The notes under the pieces are model-generated. The model searched no databases, had not been told where the DNA came from, and worked only from the letters and a program-made list of their open reading frames with translations. This document shows, one piece after another, positions 14,866 through 15,016 of a stretch of DNA of 15,016 nt; position 1 is the first letter of the stretch, and the number at the start of each line of letters is the position of its first letter. The stretch spans positions 1 to 15,016 of the forward strand of contig JAEDNJ010000018.1 in NCBI GenBank assembly GCA_016302525.1, read 5' to 3'. This stretch comes from Phascolarctobacterium sp. (GTDB lineage: Bacteria > Bacillota > Negativicutes > Acidaminococcales > Acidaminococcaceae). The position numbers and the translations under genes are program-made.

Positions 14866-15016
14866 TTATTTCATCAGCCAAAGACCATAGCCCACGGCAC
14901 ATAATACGCAGCTCACAGCTGTGAAAACAGTTACGATTTTCGTTTCCTTCCAGCCGCCCAATTCAAAATGATGGTGGATGGGTGTCATACGAAAAATACG
15001 CTTGCCATGAGTATAT
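14866..15016 (-). CDS. mraY: Phospho-N-acetylmuramoyl-pentapeptide-transferase, C-terminal 49 codons (5' end outside window)
   Basis: The minus-strand frame enters from the right edge and ends at TAA (14866-14868). It shows [20 protein letters not shown], the highly conserved C-terminal cytoplasmic loop of MraY with the HHH triad, then one last membrane helix ([21 protein letters not shown]). MraY attaches phospho-MurNAc-pentapeptide to undecaprenyl phosphate, making lipid I for MurG. Its place before murD matches the common dcw order. Confidence 0.96.
   Translation of the reverse strand, partial: YTHGKRIFRMTPIHHHFELGGWKETKIVTVFTAVSCVLCAVGYGLWLMK

Noticed and set aside
1..15016. CRISPR arrays, insertion sequences, tRNA or rRNA genes, toxin-antitoxin or phage-defence modules
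   Set aside because: No spaced repeats, transposase motifs, RNA gene signatures or defence-type domains were seen apart from the broken vsr remnant.

Overview
The window looks like ordinary chromosome from a member of the Bacillota, most plausibly the Negativicutes (an Acidaminococcaceae/Phascolarctobacterium-like genome). This rests on protein character and gene order, namely division genes with a small-basic-protein gene and a DUF881 gene between ftsQ and ftsZ, and it was not tested by any search. The sporulation genes that often follow ftsZ in Clostridia and Bacilli (spoIIGA, sigE) are not there, which suits a lineage that does not sporulate. Coding density is high, and every complete gene lies on the minus strand.

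Right-hand half (15016 down to 6879, minus strand): a division and cell-wall (dcw) cluster read as mraY (3' end only), murD, murG, murC, ddl, ftsQ, a DUF881 gene, sbp and ftsZ. Spacing is tight, often with ATGA/GTGA stop-start overlaps. The Mur enzymes and Ddl build UDP-MurNAc-pentapeptide and lipid II, FtsQ and FtsZ belong to the divisome, and the DUF881 protein and Sbp are small membrane proteins. ftsW, murB and ftsA are missing from the positions where they are often found. A hairpin terminator follows ftsZ.

Middle and left (6825 down to 676, minus strand): a second run of nine closely spaced genes. It holds a 69-residue membrane protein, an exported GH73 glucosaminidase, trmL (tRNA 2'-O-methyltransferase), queD, folE2, folP, folK, an unrecognised 244-residue protein, and a TauE/SafE-type permease. 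The four pterin genes are the most interesting part. No folB is present, and the QueD protein carries Cys-Glu-x-x-His-Gly-His, the combined motif of PTPS paralogs that can replace FolB. If so, queD, folE2, folP and folK together cover every step from GTP to dihydropteroate while also feeding queuosine synthesis.

Left edge: the 3' end of a plus-strand glycerophosphodiester phosphodiesterase gene, followed by a 364-base stretch (312-675). That stretch holds two hairpins, one a convincing terminator, and on the minus strand an unlisted remnant of a Vsr (very short patch repair) endonuclease gene cut off after about 34 codons. I found no mobile elements, CRISPR arrays, tRNA or rRNA genes.
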